64,000 nucleotides of DNA from assembly GCA_934486735.1 (NCBI GenBank), contig CAKSQL010000001.1:62001-126000 (forward strand), written 5' to 3'. The notes beneath the pieces were generated by a model. That model saw nothing but the letters and a program-made list of their open reading frames with translations, had not been told where the DNA came from and did not search any database. The position numbers were made by a program, and so were the translations under genes. This stretch comes from an uncultured Clostridia bacterium (GTDB taxonomy: Bacteria > Bacillota > Clostridia > UBA1381). Below, piece after piece: positions 8,369 through 18,645 of the stretch. Position 1 is the stretch's first letter; each line of letters opens with the position of its first letter.

Positions 8369-9655
8369 ATGGATTTGACAAATATCACAGCAACTGCGGT
8401 AAACGCGCTTTGGTTATTTTTCGGCGGCGTTTTGGTGTTTATAATGCAAGCAGGTTTCACAATGGTTGAGGCAGGCTTTACAAGAGCCAAGAACACAGGT
8501 AACATCATCATGAAAAACTGTGTTGACTTTATGATAGGCTCAATAATTTATTGGTTTATAGGCTTTGGACTTATGTACGGAACATCGGTAGGGGGAGTCA
8601 TCGGTATTCCGTTCGGACAGTTCTTTATGAACGGTGCGGCATTGGACCCGACAATGAATTACACAACATTGTTCTTCCAGACAATGTTCTGCGCAACAGC
8701 TGCAACAATCGTTTCCGGCTCTATGGCAGAAAGAACCCAATTCTCGGCATACTGCATCTACTCGGCTTGTATTTCGCTTTTCATTTATCCGATTGCAGGT
8801 CACTGGGTATGGGGCGGCGGCTGGCTCGGTCAAATGGGCTTCCACGACTTTGCAGGTTCAGGCATAGTACATATGCTCGGCGGTACACTTGCATTTGTAG
8901 GCGCCGCAATCCTCGGTCCACGTATCGGCAAGTATAAAAAGGACGGCACTCCAAACGCTATTCCCGGTCACAACATCCTTGCAGGAGCTCTCGGCGTATT
9001 CATTCTTTGGTTCGGTTGGTTCGGATTTAACCCCGCATCAACGCTTGCATTGATCGACCCGACAGCAGCTGCAGATTCACAGCCGTATCTGTTGGCAGCA
9101 AAGGTATTCATCACGACAAACCTTTCGGCATGCGCCGCTGCCTGCGCTGCAATGTTCTTCACATGGGCAAGATACAAAAAGCCCGATGTTTCGATGACTT
9201 TGAACGGTATTCTTGCAGGTCTTGTAGGTATCACCGCACCTTGCGACGTTGTTTCTCCTGCCGCTGCGGTTGTCATCGGTATCGTTGCAGGTATCATAGT
9301 TGTTCTTGTTGTTGAATTTATGGATAAAAAGCTCCACATTGACGACCCTGTCGGCGCTGTTGCTGTACATGGCTGCTGCGGTGCTTGGGGCGTACTTTCA
9401 ACAGGTATCTTTGCAAACGGCGACAACGGTGTAACCGGACTTCTTCATGGCAATCCCTCACAGCTCGGCGTTCAGTTCCTCGGTATGATTGTTCTCATTG
9501 CATGGGCTGCAATCATGGGCGGAATCTTGTTCACAATACTTAAGAAAGCAGGAATCCTGCGTGCACATGCAGCTGACGAGCTTGAGGGTCTTGACCCGAC
9601 AGAGCATGGTCTGCCAAGTGCATATGCGGACTTCATGACAGCATACAATGATTAA
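8369..9655 (+). CDS. amt: Ammonium transporter
   Basis: This 428-residue Amt/Mep/Rh channel has about 11 membrane segments. The conserved MAERTQFSAYCIYS, the pore histidine in GSGIVHMLGG and the second pore histidine in AVHGCCGAWGVLSTGIFA are all present. It conducts ammonium or ammonia and is normally blocked by the T-loop of GlnK, encoded immediately upstream. The ATG at 8369 is preferred over 8360 because AAGAAAGGA ends at 8360, leaving no spacer for the earlier codon. A strong terminator follows. Confidence 0.95.
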   Translation: MDLTNITATAVNALWLFFGGVLVFIMQAGFTMVEAGFTRAKNTGNIIMKNCVDFMIGSIIYWFIGFGLMYGTSVGGVIGIPFGQFFMNGAALDPTMNYTTLFFQTMFCATAATIVSGSMAERTQFSAYCIYSACISLFIYPIAGHWVWGGGWLGQMGFHDFAGSGIVHMLGGTLAFVGAAILGPRIGKYKKDGTPNAIPGHNILAGALGVFILWFGWFGFNPASTLALIDPTAAADSQPYLLAAKVFITTNLSACAAACAAMFFTWARYKKPDVSMTLNGILAGLVGITAPCDVVSPAAAVVIGIVAGIIVVLVVEFMDKKLHIDDPVGAVAVHGCCGAWGVLSTGIFANGDNGVTGLLHGNPSQLGVQFLGMIVLIAWAAIMGGILFTILKKAGILRAHAADELEGLDPTEHGLPSAYADFMTAYND

Positions 9656-9668
9656 TTCCCATTTCAAA

Positions 9669-9712
9669 AAAAATACAGCGGCAATCTCAAAAGAGAGCCG
9701 CTGTATTTTTAT
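9669..9712 (+). terminator. Intrinsic terminator after amt
   Basis: AAATACAGCGGC (9671-9682) pairs perfectly with GCCGCTGTATTT (9697-9708) across a 14-base loop and is followed by T residues. An A-run upstream means it could also act on the opposite strand. Confidence 0.92.
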
Positions 9713-9794
9713 TTGCAGGAAATTATCATGCGCGCAATAACGAAAATCAAAAAGTTTACCCCGCGCCCGCAAGTGAAATTTCTATCAAACGCTT

Positions 9795-10478
9795 TTATTC
9801 CATAATCATCGTCACCCAAAGCTTTTTGGATTTCGACGCCAGCTGCAAGCCGATGCCCATGAAAATTCCCGCTGCAAAAATTACAGTATTTTTTTGCAGC
9901 CACATAGACGAAAATGCGCCTTCGCCGGATATAAGAAACACATATACAAACGGCAGCAATATACTCAGCGCCAATCCAATCCAGTAAAATGTTATCATCT
10001 TTTCACTGTTCCGCTCCACCTGATAACCGATCGCAAAATAGACTACCGCTTCAATCGTGCTGAACAAAATTCCGTACAGGTCATACGAATCCCAAACAAG
10101 ATAGTCAAAATTCAGAGCGTTCATCTGAAGATAATTCTTAAGCTCATCAATATTACTGAGTATCGATGACGGATTGTCTGCAAGTAGATAAATAATCCAT
10201 GTGTTTCCCAAGAGGTACATAACCCCTATCGCATAAAATGTATACTTCAGCCTTTTTGATTTTTCCACCAAAAGCGGCGGAACAAGCAGAAATATCGGCA
10301 GAAGAATGTACAACAGTCTCATAAAGGTATATGCAAGCGCGGACACGTTGAACATCCTGTAATGGAAAAGCGATACCATAAACTCAAACTGGGTCGTTTT
10401 TAAATAGTAAAGATTGAATAATATCGCAACCGCAAAAAAGAAATTTGCCGCTATTTTTTTTAAATTTTCCTCAAACAT
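9795..10478 (-). CDS. Multi-pass membrane protein of unknown function
   Basis: The 227-residue protein has about six hydrophobic segments spread over its length. Examples are NFFFAVAILFNLYYL near the N-terminus, LLYILLPIFLLVPPLLV, FYAIGVMYLLGNTWIIYLL, IGLALSILLPFVYVFLI and VIFAAGIFMGIGLQLA. The ATG at 10478 follows GGAGGATAA. I do not recognise a family. It lies alone between the amt terminator and a pseudogene, and reads leftward like the glycan locus. Confidence 0.6.
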   Translation of the reverse strand: MFEENLKKIAANFFFAVAILFNLYYLKTTQFEFMVSLFHYRMFNVSALAYTFMRLLYILLPIFLLVPPLLVEKSKRLKYTFYAIGVMYLLGNTWIIYLLADNPSSILSNIDELKNYLQMNALNFDYLVWDSYDLYGILFSTIEAVVYFAIGYQVERNSEKMITFYWIGLALSILLPFVYVFLISGEGAFSSMWLQKNTVIFAAGIFMGIGLQLASKSKKLWVTMIME

Positions 10479-10575
10479 ATTTATCCTCCATTTCGCTGCC
10501 CCTGTCAAAAGCAGCTTGTATTACTTCTATTATATATCACGCAATCATAAATTTCAAGTGATTTTAATACTTTTA

Positions 10576-11463
10576 TTATTTTCGGCATATTTCTATATGC
10601 AGCGCACCGCATGGAATTTTATATACTCTGTACCGCCCGTTTCTGTTGAAGTAATATTCAAACTCCTCCGCTTTTGCGTCAAATTTGTATCGGCAGATAC
10701 TGCCTGCATATTCTGCTTCAATCGCATTTTCTCCGACACAAATATCCGAATATTTGCATCCGTCAAATTCGAACACCGGTATCATAAATCCGACCGCAGC
10801 GTCACTTTCGGCAGTGATATCGATTCCGTTTCGGCTTATTTTGTAGGTTTCTTTCACCTTGCAGCCGCCGAATATCCTGCCGAACACAGCCTTCATTTCA
10901 TCGTTATTCTGCTCGGATTCAAATTCGGAATACTTCGCCTCAGACCCGTACACCGACCCGGAATCCGTTTCGGCATAAACGCAAAGCGACATCGGACAGA
11001 CATTTTCTTTTTCCGGCTTATATTTCGCCTCCGGTGCAGGAAACGGGACAGAAAGACATATTGTCGGAATGCAGTCCGCTTTCTGCACCTTTCCGAGCCC
11101 GTTTGCGTCGTAATGAGTATCCGCATTCGTATCAAATTCAAGATAATATCCGCACTTATTCAATATAACTTTGTGGAAATCACTGCTTGTTTCCACAAAG
11201 TATCCGCCCGTTTTACAGTGCGCTTCGGTCGGAACTACGCTATCATCCGCAAAAAGGTATGCAAGATAGGCGTTCGATGCCAGCGTTATCATATATATTT
11301 ATTAAAGTAGCCGTATTCCTCACAGCCGACCATTTCGTCAACCGGATATCCGTTCTTTATATGCGAGACCGTCTCTTTCAACCTCATTTATATATCGGAC
11401 AATCCGCGCCTTTTTGTAGACATTGACCGCCTTTTCCATTATATCTATATACAATTCTTTCAT
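10576..11463 (-). pseudogene. Decayed heparinase-like gene with internal deletion and frameshifts
   Basis: The start ATG (11463, after AAAGAGGT) opens MKELYIDIMEKAVNVYKKAR, the usual beginning of a long heparinase-like protein family, but stops at 11338 after 42 residues. A second frame carries GYPVDEMVGCEEYGYFNKY, which is close to the C-terminal third of that family. It is interrupted at a TATATATATG run and then continues as an open 238-residue frame to 10576 (MITLASNAYLAYLF to the end). N- and C-termini are kept while most of the middle is missing. The family identity is from memory of related sequences, so the deletion size is inferred. Confidence 0.6.
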
Positions 11464-11603
11464 TGGCTCATACCTCTTTTGTAATTGCCGTCCTTTTTTC
11501 ATGCCAATTATAGTATAGCATGTATTCCCCGGTGTGTCAAGAGCAGTGTCGCACACAAAACAATTTTTTAAAAAGTCATGCGGCAACATCTTTTGTACTG
11601 ACT

Positions 11604-11648
11604 CAAAAAAAAATCTCCCGTGACATGATTTTGTCACAGGAGATTTTT
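11604..11648 (-). terminator. Intrinsic terminator at the end of the glycan operon
   Basis: On the minus strand AAAATCTCCTGTGACA pairs with TGTCACGGGAGATTTT (one mismatch) across a short loop and is followed by eight or nine T. It begins 5 bases after the heparinase stop codon. Confidence 0.92.
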
Positions 11649-11652
11649 GCTA

Positions 11653-13605
11653 TTATATATTATCCGAAACAAAGCCGTTAACCCTTTTAAGCGTATCCAG
11701 AATCACCTTTGAATCCTTTCTCACTATGCTTGCGTTCACCACGCCTATTCTGCCGTTGTCCTCGGTCAGGATAACCGCGTCGGTCAGATAGCCGCCGAGA
11801 GTATTGGTACAGTTTCGATGCATTATGCTTCCGTCACTCAATGCATTTACATACACATTTACGCCGCCGACAGTTGTTTTGAACCCGTTTTCAACCTCGG
11901 AAAACTCAGCCTCCGCCTTATCGCCCGGCAATATCACCGACACAAATTTTGCTCTGCAATCATCATCGGTCATCTGTCTGAACACCTTTATCTTAACAGC
12001 GTCATCGGGTGCGGCGTCCTTGTATCCGTCCATGCTCTCGGTCCGATGCGGAGTCAGCATTTTAAATCCGCTGTCCGCTTCGTCATGCAGCAGGAACGAA
12101 AGCTCGCCTTTTTCATAGCACTCGATATCATCATATATAAATATAAATCTGTCGAGCCACAGTATATGCCTGATATGCTTTCTGAAAAAGCGGCTCATAG
12201 GTCCGGTTGCGTCAGCCGCGACATATCTGAATCCCTCGCTGTCGGCAAAATTATAAAGCCTGCCCCTCATTCTGGCATGATTCATAAAATCTCTCGGGTC
12301 CTGCCCCATTCCATTGAAAAGAATCACATTATGCGCAGGCGATGCGCAATAATAGCTTACATAATTTTTATGACCGTAATCACATGTGCCGGCATCATAT
12401 ATCACCGGAGCGCCGTTCTTGTAAAATACAAAGCTTCCGGCATCGGCATGAGCATGATTCCACGTGTCTCCGCACTTCACCGCGAGCATTGCCGAATTTT
12501 CTTTATAGCTGTCATGAAAAACCGCCCAGCCTATTTCCTCATAAAGGGCAGACAGCTCCTTGGGCGCGGCGGCGTCCTTTTCGTAAATTTCGGAATAGTT
12601 GATCACGTCCATCAAGTCCGCTTCGCGATGCTTTGCCGCCTGCAAATACCATCTCAGCTCCGGCATATCAACGCCCTCACCGGCGATATAGAGCATGGAA
12701 TCCATCACGCCCTTGCCGCTTGTGTCTCCGAAAGGAACAAAATAATCCTCTTTATCGGACGGATAGAGCGTCTTGGCAAAATATCCGACAGCTCCCGACA
12801 AAATTTTCGAATCATCAAACGGAGTTTTGCCGAAGTGCATCCGATATCCGCGGCGGAAAAGCAGATATTCCTTCATCGACATATTGAAATATGTCACGCT
12901 CTCATAATATCCGCCGTTGTCTATATTGACCGGCTTTGCATTAATCGGATTTCCCGGGTAGTCAAACCATTCCTTTGACGAAGCTGCGGCAATTTTGGCA
13001 AGCTCCTCATTTCTCGGATTTTCTTCAGTCATGACCGACGCGGCAAGTCCTGCCGCCGATACGCAGACTATCCACCAATTGTGACCCATTGTATCAAGCG
13101 CGTGAATTTTCGTTCCGGGCAGCACCCAATCCTCCATTGTCGGAAGAATCCCGAGCTTATATGTCCCGTCGGCTATGATTTTTCTTTCGTCGGCGGTAAG
13201 CTTTTCTTTAAACAGGCTATAGCCATGCGCCATACCCACGCAAAAATGTGCTGTGTTCAGTTCGCTCCTGCCATGATAGCCCTTGCCATGCCATTTTTTA
13301 TATCCTGCGTACATCAGCATCAAAGCCTTTGCCTTTTCAAAGTATGCTTCATCACCGGTATAAAAATATCCGAATCCGAGCAAAAGCATATTTTTGCGGA
13401 ACGGCAACGAGGCATCGTAATAATTTTCATGAATATTTCCGCTCCTGCCGTCCTCGCAGGAAACCTCGCTTTCGGAAAGAACCTTTGTATCAAGCGCAGT
13501 CTCCGCCTGCTTTGCTACGCTCTCGGCCATCGTTTTCAAACGAGTATCATCGGTCGATTTCAGTTTTTCAATGCCTTCTTTTGTGAAATATAATTTTGTG
13601 TCCAT
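11653..13605 (-). CDS. Heparinase II/III-family polysaccharide lyase
   Basis: The 650-residue protein has an N-terminal alpha/alpha toroid with DTMGHNWWIVCVSAAG and NGGYYESVTYFNMSM. The C-terminal beta-sandwich of the heparinase II/III family follows, with NHAHADAGSFVFYKNG and PVIYDAGTCDYG. These His and Tyr residues match the usual catalytic and metal sites of polysaccharide lyases that cut uronic-acid glycans by beta-elimination. There is no signal peptide (MDTKLYFTKEG), so it is probably cytoplasmic and acts on imported oligosaccharides. GGAGATT precedes the ATG. It is the last gene of a leftward operon, 17 bases after the LamG gene. The exact substrate cannot be read from the sequence. 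Confidence 0.82.
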   Translation of the reverse strand: MDTKLYFTKEGIEKLKSTDDTRLKTMAESVAKQAETALDTKVLSESEVSCEDGRSGNIHENYYDASLPFRKNMLLLGFGYFYTGDEAYFEKAKALMLMYAGYKKWHGKGYHGRSELNTAHFCVGMAHGYSLFKEKLTADERKIIADGTYKLGILPTMEDWVLPGTKIHALDTMGHNWWIVCVSAAGLAASVMTEENPRNEELAKIAAASSKEWFDYPGNPINAKPVNIDNGGYYESVTYFNMSMKEYLLFRRGYRMHFGKTPFDDSKILSGAVGYFAKTLYPSDKEDYFVPFGDTSGKGVMDSMLYIAGEGVDMPELRWYLQAAKHREADLMDVINYSEIYEKDAAAPKELSALYEEIGWAVFHDSYKENSAMLAVKCGDTWNHAHADAGSFVFYKNGAPVIYDAGTCDYGHKNYVSYYCASPAHNVILFNGMGQDPRDFMNHARMRGRLYNFADSEGFRYVAADATGPMSRFFRKHIRHILWLDRFIFIYDDIECYEKGELSFLLHDEADSGFKMLTPHRTESMDGYKDAAPDDAVKIKVFRQMTDDDCRAKFVSVILPGDKAEAEFSEVENGFKTTVGGVNVYVNALSDGSIMHRNCTNTLGGYLTDAVILTEDNGRIGVVNASIVRKDSKVILDTLKRVNGFVSDNI

Positions 13606-13622
13606 ATTTTAATCTCCATTCA

Positions 13623-15014
13623 CTATTTGACAACAGCATCATTGAGCGGAACCATTGTTTCACCGTCGAGAACCATTACATAAACCTTTGTATCCGAGGC
13701 ATTGTCCGGCTTATTCAGATTCATTTCAAATTCATGCACTGCCGCGATTTCCGCTTTATCGAACTTCAAATCAAGCAGCAAATCGCCTTGATACAGCGCC
13801 GCGGCGACAATCACCGTCAGCGGCTGATTCTCTCTGAAATTCTCTATTCTCTGATTTATTCCGATTCCGCCGTTTTCGTCAGCCTCGCCTATATCCGGAG
13901 TATCGATCACTATCTGCGGAACATTTACCACAAACGAATAATCCGGCAATCCCTCATACGAGATTGTTATTTTCGCACTGCCGAAATCAAGCGCTTTTAA
14001 GCTGCCGTTTACAATCAGAATGACATTTTCATCGGAGCTTTTGATTTTCGCATCCGTAATATCAACCCTGCTTTCTTCTCCAAGCAAAAGTCCTATACCG
14101 ATAATCTTCGGCTCAATTATGCTTCCCTTTTTCATTTCGTATATCTCATTTTCAAGAGCAATTTTCGAAATGACAGGATATTCATATTTCAGCTTTAAGT
14201 ATTTGTCAACGCTCTTCACCTCGTCCAAAGACAAAGCGCGGCTGTAGATCATGCTCTCGGGGCAATCGCATATAACGCCCTTTCCCTGTGATTCATACGA
14301 CATTCCGTAGGCATACGATTCCCAAAACGGAGCTTCGTTCAAGGTAAAAACTGCGTTCGGAGCACTAATTTCCGTCTGCCTGTCGGCGCGGCTGCTGTAG
14401 ACTGAGACATTTTTTCCGGATATCGTCAAATAAAGCGCCATATATCCGCTGTACAAATCCTCCGAGCCTTCCGACAATTCAAACGGAACATTCATATCAA
14501 TCGGAGCTTCCTCCGATGACATTTTAAAAGCCAAGCCTTTATTTTCCGATACTGCTATGCTGAACGGTATCCTGCCGCTTTCGTCTATCGCACTTCCCGT
14601 ATATGAATGTGACGAAAACAGCGTATCGCCCTCAACCATGTTCAGGGGACGGTAGTAAATTATAAAGGTCGCATCTCCGCTGTAATTCACTCCCGAAGCT
14701 GTCAGATACTGATTCTTTGCAAAATGCACCGCCGGCTTGTTCCCTTTAAGATTGGACTTTGCCGAATCCGGAAAATATGTAGGCTTGTTGCTGCCGGGCA
14801 GGAGAGTCCTGCCGTTTCCGGAGATATCAAGCCACTTATTGACCTTGTACGAGCTGCCCTGCTTTACGGTTTCAATCCCGTTTTGTGCACCGGCATCAAC
14901 CCAAAATTCCAGTCCGTCCGACGAGGGAGCGGCATCCGCCGCTCCCGCTGCCGGGCATATTGCAAACATTGAGATTACGCATATCGCTGCTATTAAGCTT
15001 ATTATTTTTTTCAT
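13623..15014 (-). CDS. Secreted LamG-like protein with Ig-like domain
   Basis: A 463-residue exported protein. The signal peptide is MKKIISLIAAICVISMFAIC... ending near AGAADA. Residues ~30-260 look like a concanavalin A-like (LamG) domain: LEFWVDAGAQNG, WLDISGNGRTL and NKPAVHFAKNQYLTASG. Residues ~285-370 resemble a bacterial Ig-like (Big_2) domain, KIALENEIYEMKKGSIIEP. A further ~90-residue beta-rich tail follows. The ATG at 15014 is preferred because GAGAGGG lies 9 bases before it. It is 14 bases from the S-layer enzyme, so they are co-transcribed. It probably binds polysaccharide; no catalytic motif is seen. Confidence 0.7.
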   Translation of the reverse strand: MKKIISLIAAICVISMFAICPAAGAADAAPSSDGLEFWVDAGAQNGIETVKQGSSYKVNKWLDISGNGRTLLPGSNKPTYFPDSAKSNLKGNKPAVHFAKNQYLTASGVNYSGDATFIIYYRPLNMVEGDTLFSSHSYTGSAIDESGRIPFSIAVSENKGLAFKMSSEEAPIDMNVPFELSEGSEDLYSGYMALYLTISGKNVSVYSSRADRQTEISAPNAVFTLNEAPFWESYAYGMSYESQGKGVICDCPESMIYSRALSLDEVKSVDKYLKLKYEYPVISKIALENEIYEMKKGSIIEPKIIGIGLLLGEESRVDITDAKIKSSDENVILIVNGSLKALDFGSAKITISYEGLPDYSFVVNVPQIVIDTPDIGEADENGGIGINQRIENFRENQPLTVIVAAALYQGDLLLDLKFDKAEIAAVHEFEMNLNKPDNASDTKVYVMVLDGETMVPLNDAVVK

Positions 15015-15028
15015 ATATGTCAACCCTC

Positions 15029-18000
15029 TCAATTACCCCATTCTTCGGGCAGATTCCCCACAAACGCTTCCTCAACATCTTCAGTATGCGACGTCTTGAA
15101 TTTGTAATAATCGCCCTCGTAAACATTATAGAAATAGTTCAGCGCACCGTTCGTTGCCGCATTTCTGTATTCAACCAAACGTTTTTTGGAAACGTCCGGT
15201 AATGCCAGACACGAATTTCGCGCATAATTGTAATTCATATCAAACAACACCTCGTCCGCGCCGTTTTGCGAGGATATTCGCATGAGCAGATACGGGTTAT
15301 CGATAAATTCGTTGCTGTCAAAGTACGTGTTCATATACTTATTGTTACAGCCCTCGACCGCTTTTCCGGGGACAATGGAAATCGCGCCGGTCTGCTGACC
15401 GTCGGTCGCCTGATTTCCGCAGCGCTCAATCCTGTTATGGGTAATCCATACATTGTTTGTTGCGCAGGTGTTCCATCCCCATGCATTTAAGGATATGCCT
15501 CCACCGCCGGATACGTCACAAACCAAATTGTTCATGATGTCTATATTTTCTCCGCCCCAGATTGTAATACCCGACGCATGCCATGTGCTGTAGATAATAT
15601 TATTTTTGATTTTTACATCCTTCACAAGATCCGGTGTTTCGCTGCTTTCGCCCGGCTTGACGCTTGAAGCCGAATAGATAACAAATGGGTCGTCTCCGTT
15701 TGCTCTGCCGAAGCTCTTTTCATAGACAAGGCCGTCACTCGTATTATGATTGTTAATACCGTCCGCCCATGTATTTTTAATACGAACTTTTCTGTACACT
15801 CCCGAGCCGTTCGCCACCCATACTCCGCAGTTATAGTGTTCTATCCATACATTTTCAAGATGATTCATTCCTTTTCCGTTCAGGCATATAGCTCCGTATG
15901 AATTCCAGCCTCGGGCAATTGTCTGTCCATGAAAAGCCAAATCTCTGATGACTGTTCCTTCACCGATTGTGTAATTTGCCGCCCAAGCCGTTCCCGTATG
16001 CCTATGATTCACCAGTCTTGACGTCCATATTCCGCTGCCAAGCACACGAATACCGTTAAAGCTTGCCGCATGACAATTTCTGTCCCCGACATAGTTTATA
16101 ATATCATACGTTCCCTCCGGAATCCACAATCCGTCATAAGTGTACGGATTATCATTGATTTTCTGCACCGCCGCACGCAGTGCCTCCGCATCGTCAAGAC
16201 CGTCGTCGGCAACCGCTCCGCAGTCGGCAATCGATAGGAATCGTTCCGGCTTTGTTTTCGGCTCATCGATAGTTTCAAGCTCGATACAGTCGATATAGCA
16301 ATATGTCACATCGTCATTTATTTCCGGCTCAAGCCTTATAACATCGCCCGGCTTAATATCCCCCGGCAGCACGCCGAATGCATCGTCCAAAAGGAACTTT
16401 GACAAAGCTCCCTCACTGTATGCCAGACCGTTTCCCGAGCTGCCGTAGCCTATGGAATACTTATTGGAAAGTGTCAGATAATCCATTTCTTTAAATTCGT
16501 TAAAGCTGTCGAGCGGTTTTACCTCGCTGCCGTTTATGCTGATCTTCATCTTTCCGTCCCTGCCGACACTGTTTCCGCTCTCATCGATACAGTCATTGAT
16601 TGAATGTCTGACGGTGATTGCCGTCCTGTCGGTCCGTCCCTCGAACCACTCCGGTACGGTAAACTCCACATATCCGCCGTTTTCATCGATAAGAACATTC
16701 GCTCTGCCGCTCGATTCTCCGGTTATTGTTCCGGCGTAATATCTCTCGGGTGAGCTGTAGTCGGTGACAGTACCCTTGTACACTGTCATATCCTCGGCTT
16801 CATAAGTGGCAAACGGTGCGTCGTACCAGCCGCGCTCCTGAAGCTTTACATATTTAATATTCCACGAAACATCCCCCACAGCCTTTAAATACAAATCATG
16901 GAATCCCTCCGCTCCGTGAAGAGAGCAGCTTTGAATATCATATTTTGAATTTACGGGAATTTTGTTTTCTTCCAGCTTTCCCACAATCGGGCCTGTTTCG
17001 CTGTCGAGCCTTACTTCGATATAGGCACCCTTTTCACTTGTATCGAAAACCATTCCCATAATTTCGCCGACCGCTTTATCGTTCTCCGCCAGCTCTAAGC
17101 CATACACTGTATCGGCTTTTCTCGTTCTTGCAGAGAGAATGTTGTATCCGTCGGAGAAATTCACATTTGAAAATTTAATAATGTCGCCGTTCTTCATAGG
17201 TGCAGTCTCATTCTTTCCGTCATAATCCTCCGATTTGGAAATCGTCAAATCTGTTTCGGCATCATCGGCATCAAGCATAATATCCGCTTTTGTGACACTG
17301 TTGCAGAATCTCACGCCGGTTATGCTTCCCTCGCCCGATGTCACCGGTCTTATCGAAAGCTTTTTGGTATCATGCGCTTTTACGACAGGCGTCGATATCA
17401 CAGTACTGCCGTCCTGTGCGTCCTCCGTTTCAAGAACTGCGACCTTGTCATTGTCGAGCCAAACTTCAAAAAGCCGACCTGCCTTTGTATTTTTCATTGT
17501 AAACTCGACAGTGTCATATCCGTCACCCAGATTTACATCGTCAAAGTTGATATATCCTCCGTTTTGCAGATTTGTAATACCGGTACCGCTCTTTTTCAAA
17601 AGATATATCTCCGAATACTTCGTCAGCGATATCGGCACTTCATCTATGCCGAAAGCTGCCTTTTTCAGTCTTACCGAGCCGTCACCTATAAGTCTCACAT
17701 ATACTTCACGCGAGCCATAGGTTCTGTTAATCAAAGCCGACTGCACCTTGGCGCTTTCCATCGACGCTGTCTTTTCAAGCACAACGGTACCGACCTTTGT
17801 ACCGGTGAGAGTGTCAATTGAATCGAGCCAAATCTCTAACTTCAACCCGTCCGCTGATACGGCTGTCAATGCCTCGAATTTATTTATTCCGTAATGGAAG
17901 TCAACCGTACCGAGCGAAGCGGAGGAAAATCCGCCGCTGAGAGTTATTTCGTCTCCCGATTCGCTGTCCGATGCCGTTGAAAGATTCACCGTTCCGACAG

Positions 18001-18628
18001 AGCCTGCCGCAAGCGACATACGCTTAACCACTGCTGCCGCCTCGGCGCGCGTCATCGTTGCATCCGGAGCGAACTCATCGCTTGTTTCTCCGACCATTAT
18101 CCCGATTGAGGAAACCGTCTCAACCGCGTCGGAAAGCTCGCCGTCCTCTTTGGAAACGTCCGAAAAATCTATGCTCTTGGACGATTTTTTTATATTTTCG
18201 TACTTCATCGCCTTGCTGAGCATTATTGCAGCATCGCCCCTGGAAATTGCCATGAGCGGATTAAATGCATGAACCGAATCCTCGATAATTCCCGAATTTA
18301 CAGCCGCACCGAGATATCCTGCGAACCAGTCGTCAAGCGGCGATACGTCGGAGTAGCTGATACTGTATATATCATTATCCAGTCCGATAGAACGCGCAAG
18401 CATTGCGATAAACTCGGCTTTGCTTATGATACTGTCGGGTGCAAATTCTCTGTCCGAAATTCCGCTCACCATTCCCGCATCGTATAAATATTCAATGTCG
18501 TTCTGCGCCCAATGCCCTTGAATGTCACCGAAAACGGGGCTTTTTCCCAATGCCGTCGAACTGAACGGTACTGTAAAAATTGAAACGGCGATTGCAAGAC
18601 TTAATACTTTTTCAGAAATTCTTTTCAT
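15029..18628 (-). CDS. S-layer-anchored multidomain beta-helix enzyme
   Basis: The 1199-residue exported protein starts with a signal peptide, then three SLH domains (about 30-80, 92-145 and 150-205; FGDIQGHWAQNDIEYL, YSDVSPLDDWFAGYL, FSDVSKEDGELSDAV) that bind secondary cell-wall polymer. Three CBM6-like beta-sandwich modules follow (about 230-330, 345-450 and 480-605), and a fourth starts with YEAEDMTVYKGTV (about 610-780). From about 800, FLSIADCGAVADDGLDDAEAL opens a right-handed parallel beta-helix with many Asn/Gly turns (NNIIYSTWHASGITIWGG), as in pectate lyase-like glycosidases. Substrate unknown; a uronic-acid or dextran-like polymer is possible. It is co-transcribed with its neighbours (gaps 14 and 17 bases). 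Confidence 0.78.
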   Translation of the reverse strand: MKRISEKVLSLAIAVSIFTVPFSSTALGKSPVFGDIQGHWAQNDIEYLYDAGMVSGISDREFAPDSIISKAEFIAMLARSIGLDNDIYSISYSDVSPLDDWFAGYLGAAVNSGIIEDSVHAFNPLMAISRGDAAIMLSKAMKYENIKKSSKSIDFSDVSKEDGELSDAVETVSSIGIMVGETSDEFAPDATMTRAEAAAVVKRMSLAAGSVGTVNLSTASDSESGDEITLSGGFSSASLGTVDFHYGINKFEALTAVSADGLKLEIWLDSIDTLTGTKVGTVVLEKTASMESAKVQSALINRTYGSREVYVRLIGDGSVRLKKAAFGIDEVPISLTKYSEIYLLKKSGTGITNLQNGGYINFDDVNLGDGYDTVEFTMKNTKAGRLFEVWLDNDKVAVLETEDAQDGSTVISTPVVKAHDTKKLSIRPVTSGEGSITGVRFCNSVTKADIMLDADDAETDLTISKSEDYDGKNETAPMKNGDIIKFSNVNFSDGYNILSARTRKADTVYGLELAENDKAVGEIMGMVFDTSEKGAYIEVRLDSETGPIVGKLEENKIPVNSKYDIQSCSLHGAEGFHDLYLKAVGDVSWNIKYVKLQERGWYDAPFATYEAEDMTVYKGTVTDYSSPERYYAGTITGESSGRANVLIDENGGYVEFTVPEWFEGRTDRTAITVRHSINDCIDESGNSVGRDGKMKISINGSEVKPLDSFNEFKEMDYLTLSNKYSIGYGSSGNGLAYSEGALSKFLLDDAFGVLPGDIKPGDVIRLEPEINDDVTYCYIDCIELETIDEPKTKPERFLSIADCGAVADDGLDDAEALRAAVQKINDNPYTYDGLWIPEGTYDIINYVGDRNCHAASFNGIRVLGSGIWTSRLVNHRHTGTAWAANYTIGEGTVIRDLAFHGQTIARGWNSYGAICLNGKGMNHLENVWIEHYNCGVWVANGSGVYRKVRIKNTWADGINNHNTSDGLVYEKSFGRANGDDPFVIYSASSVKPGESSETPDLVKDVKIKNNIIYSTWHASGITIWGGENIDIMNNLVCDVSGGGGISLNAWGWNTCATNNVWITHNRIERCGNQATDGQQTGAISIVPGKAVEGCNNKYMNTYFDSNEFIDNPYLLMRISSQNGADEVLFDMNYNYARNSCLALPDVSKKRLVEYRNAATNGALNYFYNVYEGDYYKFKTSHTEDVEEAFVGNLPEEWGN

Positions 18629-18645
18629 TGTAATCTCCTTTTTTC

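Noticed and set aside
10414..11310. Plus-strand 298-residue frame
   Set aside because: Antisense to the heparinase-like pseudogene, with aromatic- and Arg-rich low-quality sequence and no domain.
11818..12978. Plus-strand 386-residue frame
   Set aside because: It lies opposite the heparinase gene, is rich in His, Arg and Cys as antisense frames often are, and has no recognisable domain or ribosome site.
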